In this document: positions 5,285-6,883 of the stretch, one piece after another
Layout: the number at the start of each line of letters is the position of its first letter
Numbering within the stretch: the stretch's first letter is position 1
DNA from: Prevotellaceae bacterium
GTDB taxonomy: Bacteria; Bacteroidota; Bacteroidia; Bacteroidales; UBA932
Length of the DNA stretch: 6,883 nucleotides
NCBI GenBank assembly: GCA_031285695.1
Contig: JAITVR010000069.1
Coordinates: 1 to 6,883 of the forward strand
Reading direction: 5' to 3'
The notes under the pieces: generated by a model
What the model saw: only the letters and a program-made list of their open reading frames with translations
What the model was told of the DNA's origin: nothing
The model's database searches: none
Position numbers and translations under genes: made by a program

Positions 5285-5341
5285 AACAGGATTTACAGGA
5301 TTAACGTAAAAAATATCCTGTAAATCTTGTTAATCCTGTCT
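5285..5341. repeat. Hairpin built from 9-bp repeats (ACAGGATT type)
   Basis: Arms 5285-5301 and 5315-5331 pair over 17 positions with a single G-T pair and a 13-base loop. Each arm is itself tandem at 9 bp: AACAGGATT (5285) and TACAGGATT (5294) on the left; units at 5315, 5324 and 5333 of ATCCTGTAA type on the right. No T run follows on either strand, so it is not a standard terminator. ACAGGATTTACAGGATTAA is a sequence I recall as a dispersed intergenic repeat in Bacteroidota. Confidence 0.75.
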
Positions 5342-5352
5342 AAAAAAACACT

Positions 5353-5892
5353 ATGGAAGAAGTTTTGGGCATTGGCTCGCGCGTAGAGCACCCGCAGTTT
5401 GGCAAGGGCGTAGTCATTCAGGTGCGCACCGATGCGTACGAAATTACATTTTGGGAAAACGGCACCAAAATTATTGGGCGCAGCTACCAAGACCTAAAGG
5501 TGGTGGACGCGGTGGAAACGCCGTCGGACATGGCCACCTTTGAAAAAATTGAAAAAAGTTTGGTGAAAATTCTCAACCGCTTTAGCGACATTACCGAAAA
5601 GGTAGAAATGGCGCAGCGGTGGAACGGCGGCCGCATGATACTTTACCCAAGCGACACCACGCTGAAGGAAAAAGAAATTCCGCTCGAAACATTTTTCCAC
5701 AAAATTGTAATGCTCCGCGACCGCCTGCGCGTGCTTGAGCAAAAAATCAACGCGCACAACAAGCTTACCGACGAGGATAAAATAGAAATGCAGCAGTACA
5801 TCACCCGCATTTACGGCAGCCTCACCACCTTCAACGTAATGTTTAAAAACGAAGAGCAAAAGTTTGTGGGCGAAAAGGGAGGAAAGGAGTAA
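5353..5892 (+). CDS. Conserved protein with N-terminal UvrD/CarD-like small beta domain
   Basis: This 179-residue soluble protein has two parts. Residues 6-51 read GIGSRVEHPQFGKGVVIQV, then a strand-rich stretch ending in DLKVV. The VxHPxFGxGVV pattern is that of small Tudor/SH3-like barrels found at the C-terminus of UvrD/PcrA helicases and in CarD-type proteins, where they contact RNA polymerase or nucleic acid. Residues about 60-170 are charged and mainly helical, with possible coiled-coil stretches (61-88, 112-136). No signal peptide or membrane segment is seen, so it should be cytoplasmic. By the barrel a role in binding RNA polymerase or nucleic acid is possible, but this is inference. 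The ATG at 5353 is the only sensible start; the leader just upstream is A-rich. It follows the lipoprotein gene by 83 bp and ends 19 bp before a strong terminator. Confidence 0.85.
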   Translation: MEEVLGIGSRVEHPQFGKGVVIQVRTDAYEITFWENGTKIIGRSYQDLKVVDAVETPSDMATFEKIEKSLVKILNRFSDITEKVEMAQRWNGGRMILYPSDTTLKEKEIPLETFFHKIVMLRDRLRVLEQKINAHNKLTDEDKIEMQQYITRIYGSLTTFNVMFKNEEQKFVGEKGGKE

Positions 5893-5911
5893 GAATTTTC
5901 AAGTTTTAGAT

Positions 5912-5948
5912 AAAAAAGCAGTTCATATTTTATGAACTGCTTTTTTTT
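5912..5948. terminator. Strong bidirectional rho-independent terminator
   Basis: GCAGTTCATA (5918-5927) and TATGAACTGC (5931-5940) form a perfect 10-bp stem with a 3-base loop. It is flanked by six As (5912-5917) and eight Ts (5941-5948), so either strand gives a stem followed by a T run. It sits between the convergent genes ending at 5892 (+) and 5980 (-) and can serve both. Confidence 0.93.
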
Positions 5949-5979
5949 GAGTAATCTTAAATTACATTGAGAGCGTTGA

Positions 5980-6883
5980 CTAAAAATTTTGTTTAAATAA
6001 TTTCCCTTCGTCATCTAAATCATTTAATTGCAAACATATTTCGGCATCATCAAAATGATACAATGAGCCATCATTTTGAGTTGGAATATCAGAATCAATC
6101 AAAGAAATAATATGTTGGATATTATAGTCATTGCATATAGATTTTATTTTATTTAACAATCTAACCTTTATGCGATTATCTAAGCCCTCAATTATTCCAT
6201 CGTGATAAACAAATCTGAAGAATGCCCCTTGAGAATAATAGATAAGCAAGGATAAATCAAACGCCATACAAAGTAACTTCTTATAAGAAGTTCCCTCTCC
6301 TTCAGAGGTCAAGTTTTTATAATCAAAATCAACATAATCAGCAGAAAACTCTACATTGCCCTGTTTATTTTGATTAATAGAAATAACAGCATTTTGATTG
6401 ACAATTTCCTTCAAAATTCCATCAAATATTTTATTGATTTCTGCGTGCTTTCTTTGGTTTATAGCATCTTCAATTTCAACAATAGACCGATTAACTTTCT
6501 CATTAATAACTTTAATGTTTTCTTCAAGTCCAACAGATTTATCAATCAATTTCAATTTTTCATTTAGCCTGTCAATTTCGACTTCCAATCCCGATAATTG
6601 TTTTTGATATGTTTTAAATTTTGTATAAGTATCTTTTTCTGTCAAAAATGAAAGTTTTTCGCTTTTATCGGTTTCTAACTGTTTTAATTCCGCATCTACT
6701 GTTGTAAGTTCAATTTTCAATTCTTGCAAATTTTCCTGCAAATATTTTCGTCTTTCTGTTGATATGGCAATATTAAACTTTTCCAAATCATCGTATTGTT
6801 TTCCTAATTCAGTCGGAAAATGTAATTGCACATCATTAAAAAGTTGCTTTAATTTTTTAACATCAATATTACTTTCGGAATTT
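5980..6883 (-). CDS. DUF2326 (YydD-like) ABC/SMC-type ATPase, C-terminal part
   Basis: The stop is TAG at 5980-5982, and the frame stays open to the right edge, giving 300 residues of a longer protein. In-window residues about 42-147 are a long Glu/Lys/Leu-rich coiled coil. Then come a signature-like LTSEGEGTSYKKL (about 191-203) and a Walker B/D-loop region, FFRFVYHDGIIEGLD (221-235), with the HDG/HDS-type motif of DUF2326 proteins. The tail, ending EGKLFKQNF, also fits the family. The Walker A half is outside the window. DUF2326/YydD ATPases are SMC/RecN-like and, as I recall from the comparative genomics of Krishnan, Aravind and colleagues, serve as the ATPase of ABC-three-component conflict systems with a middle component and an effector; I see neither here. 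A GTG at 6831 is internal, not the start. The gene is much more AT-rich than its neighbours, which suggests recent acquisition. Confidence 0.82.
   Translation of the reverse strand, partial: NSESNIDVKKLKQLFNDVQLHFPTELGKQYDDLEKFNIAISTERRKYLQENLQELKIELTTVDAELKQLETDKSEKLSFLTEKDTYTKFKTYQKQLSGLEVEIDRLNEKLKLIDKSVGLEENIKVINEKVNRSIVEIEDAINQRKHAEINKIFDGILKEIVNQNAVISINQNKQGNVEFSADYVDFDYKNLTSEGEGTSYKKLLCMAFDLSLLIYYSQGAFFRFVYHDGIIEGLDNRIKVRLLNKIKSICNDYNIQHIISLIDSDIPTQNDGSLYHFDDAEICLQLNDLDDEGKLFKQNF

Noticed and set aside
5893..5979. Attachment site or integrase scar at the composition boundary
   Set aside because: I found no tRNA gene end, direct repeat pair or integrase; only the terminator is visible, and the other boundary is outside the window.
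1..6883. tRNA, rRNA or riboswitch
   Set aside because: No cloverleaf, rRNA-like or recognised aptamer sequence was seen in the spacers on either strand.

Overview
The window looks like a chromosomal segment from a member of the Bacteroidota, probably close to Bacteroidales/Marinilabiliales. This rests on three things: a MutL with the Bacteroidota-type N-terminus and C-terminal ending, a small membrane protein of a type I know from that phylum next to mutL, and loose Bacteroidota-style lipoboxes and promoter-like sites in place of strong Shine-Dalgarno sequences. This is inference from motifs; no search was run.

Layout. Bases 2-445 (+) hold the end of an unrecognised protein whose two ends run into short repeats. 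Bases 455-580 are a convergent intergenic spacer with a hairpin and a 21-bp periodic repeat. Four minus-strand genes then run right to left: a lipoprotein with a degenerate Rieske-like domain (3904-4353), a 114-residue single-pass membrane protein (3457-3801), the mismatch-repair protein MutL (1512-3392) and a rhomboid intramembrane protease (581-1381). A divergent promoter region (4354-4462) leads into two plus-strand genes: an all-helical lipoprotein of unknown function (4463-5269) and a cytoplasmic protein with an N-terminal UvrD/CarD-like small beta module (5353-5892). A strong bidirectional hairpin terminator (5912-5948) closes this block. Beyond it, on the minus strand and running off the right edge, is the C-terminal part of a DUF2326/YydD-type coiled-coil ABC (SMC-like) ATPase (5980-6883).

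Two things stand out. First, the spacers, and even the MutL linker, are full of different short tandem repeats. Several share a 7-bp period (57-83, 433-453, 1390-1424, 2117-2134, 3396-3434), much like the heptameric STRRs described in cyanobacteria; others have 21-bp or 9-bp periods or form hairpins. The array in front of mutL lies directly in its translation-initiation region. Second, the right end changes abruptly to AT-rich DNA (13 G+C of 60 at 6121-6180, against 33 of 60 at 4981-5040). It carries an ATPase of the family used in ABC-three-component (ABC-3C) conflict systems, so the window probably stops at the edge of an acquired defence locus. The rest of that system, including Walker A and any partner genes, lies outside the window.

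MutL acts in DNA mismatch repair. The rhomboid and membrane/lipoprotein genes are envelope functions that share its direction but have no obvious functional link to it.
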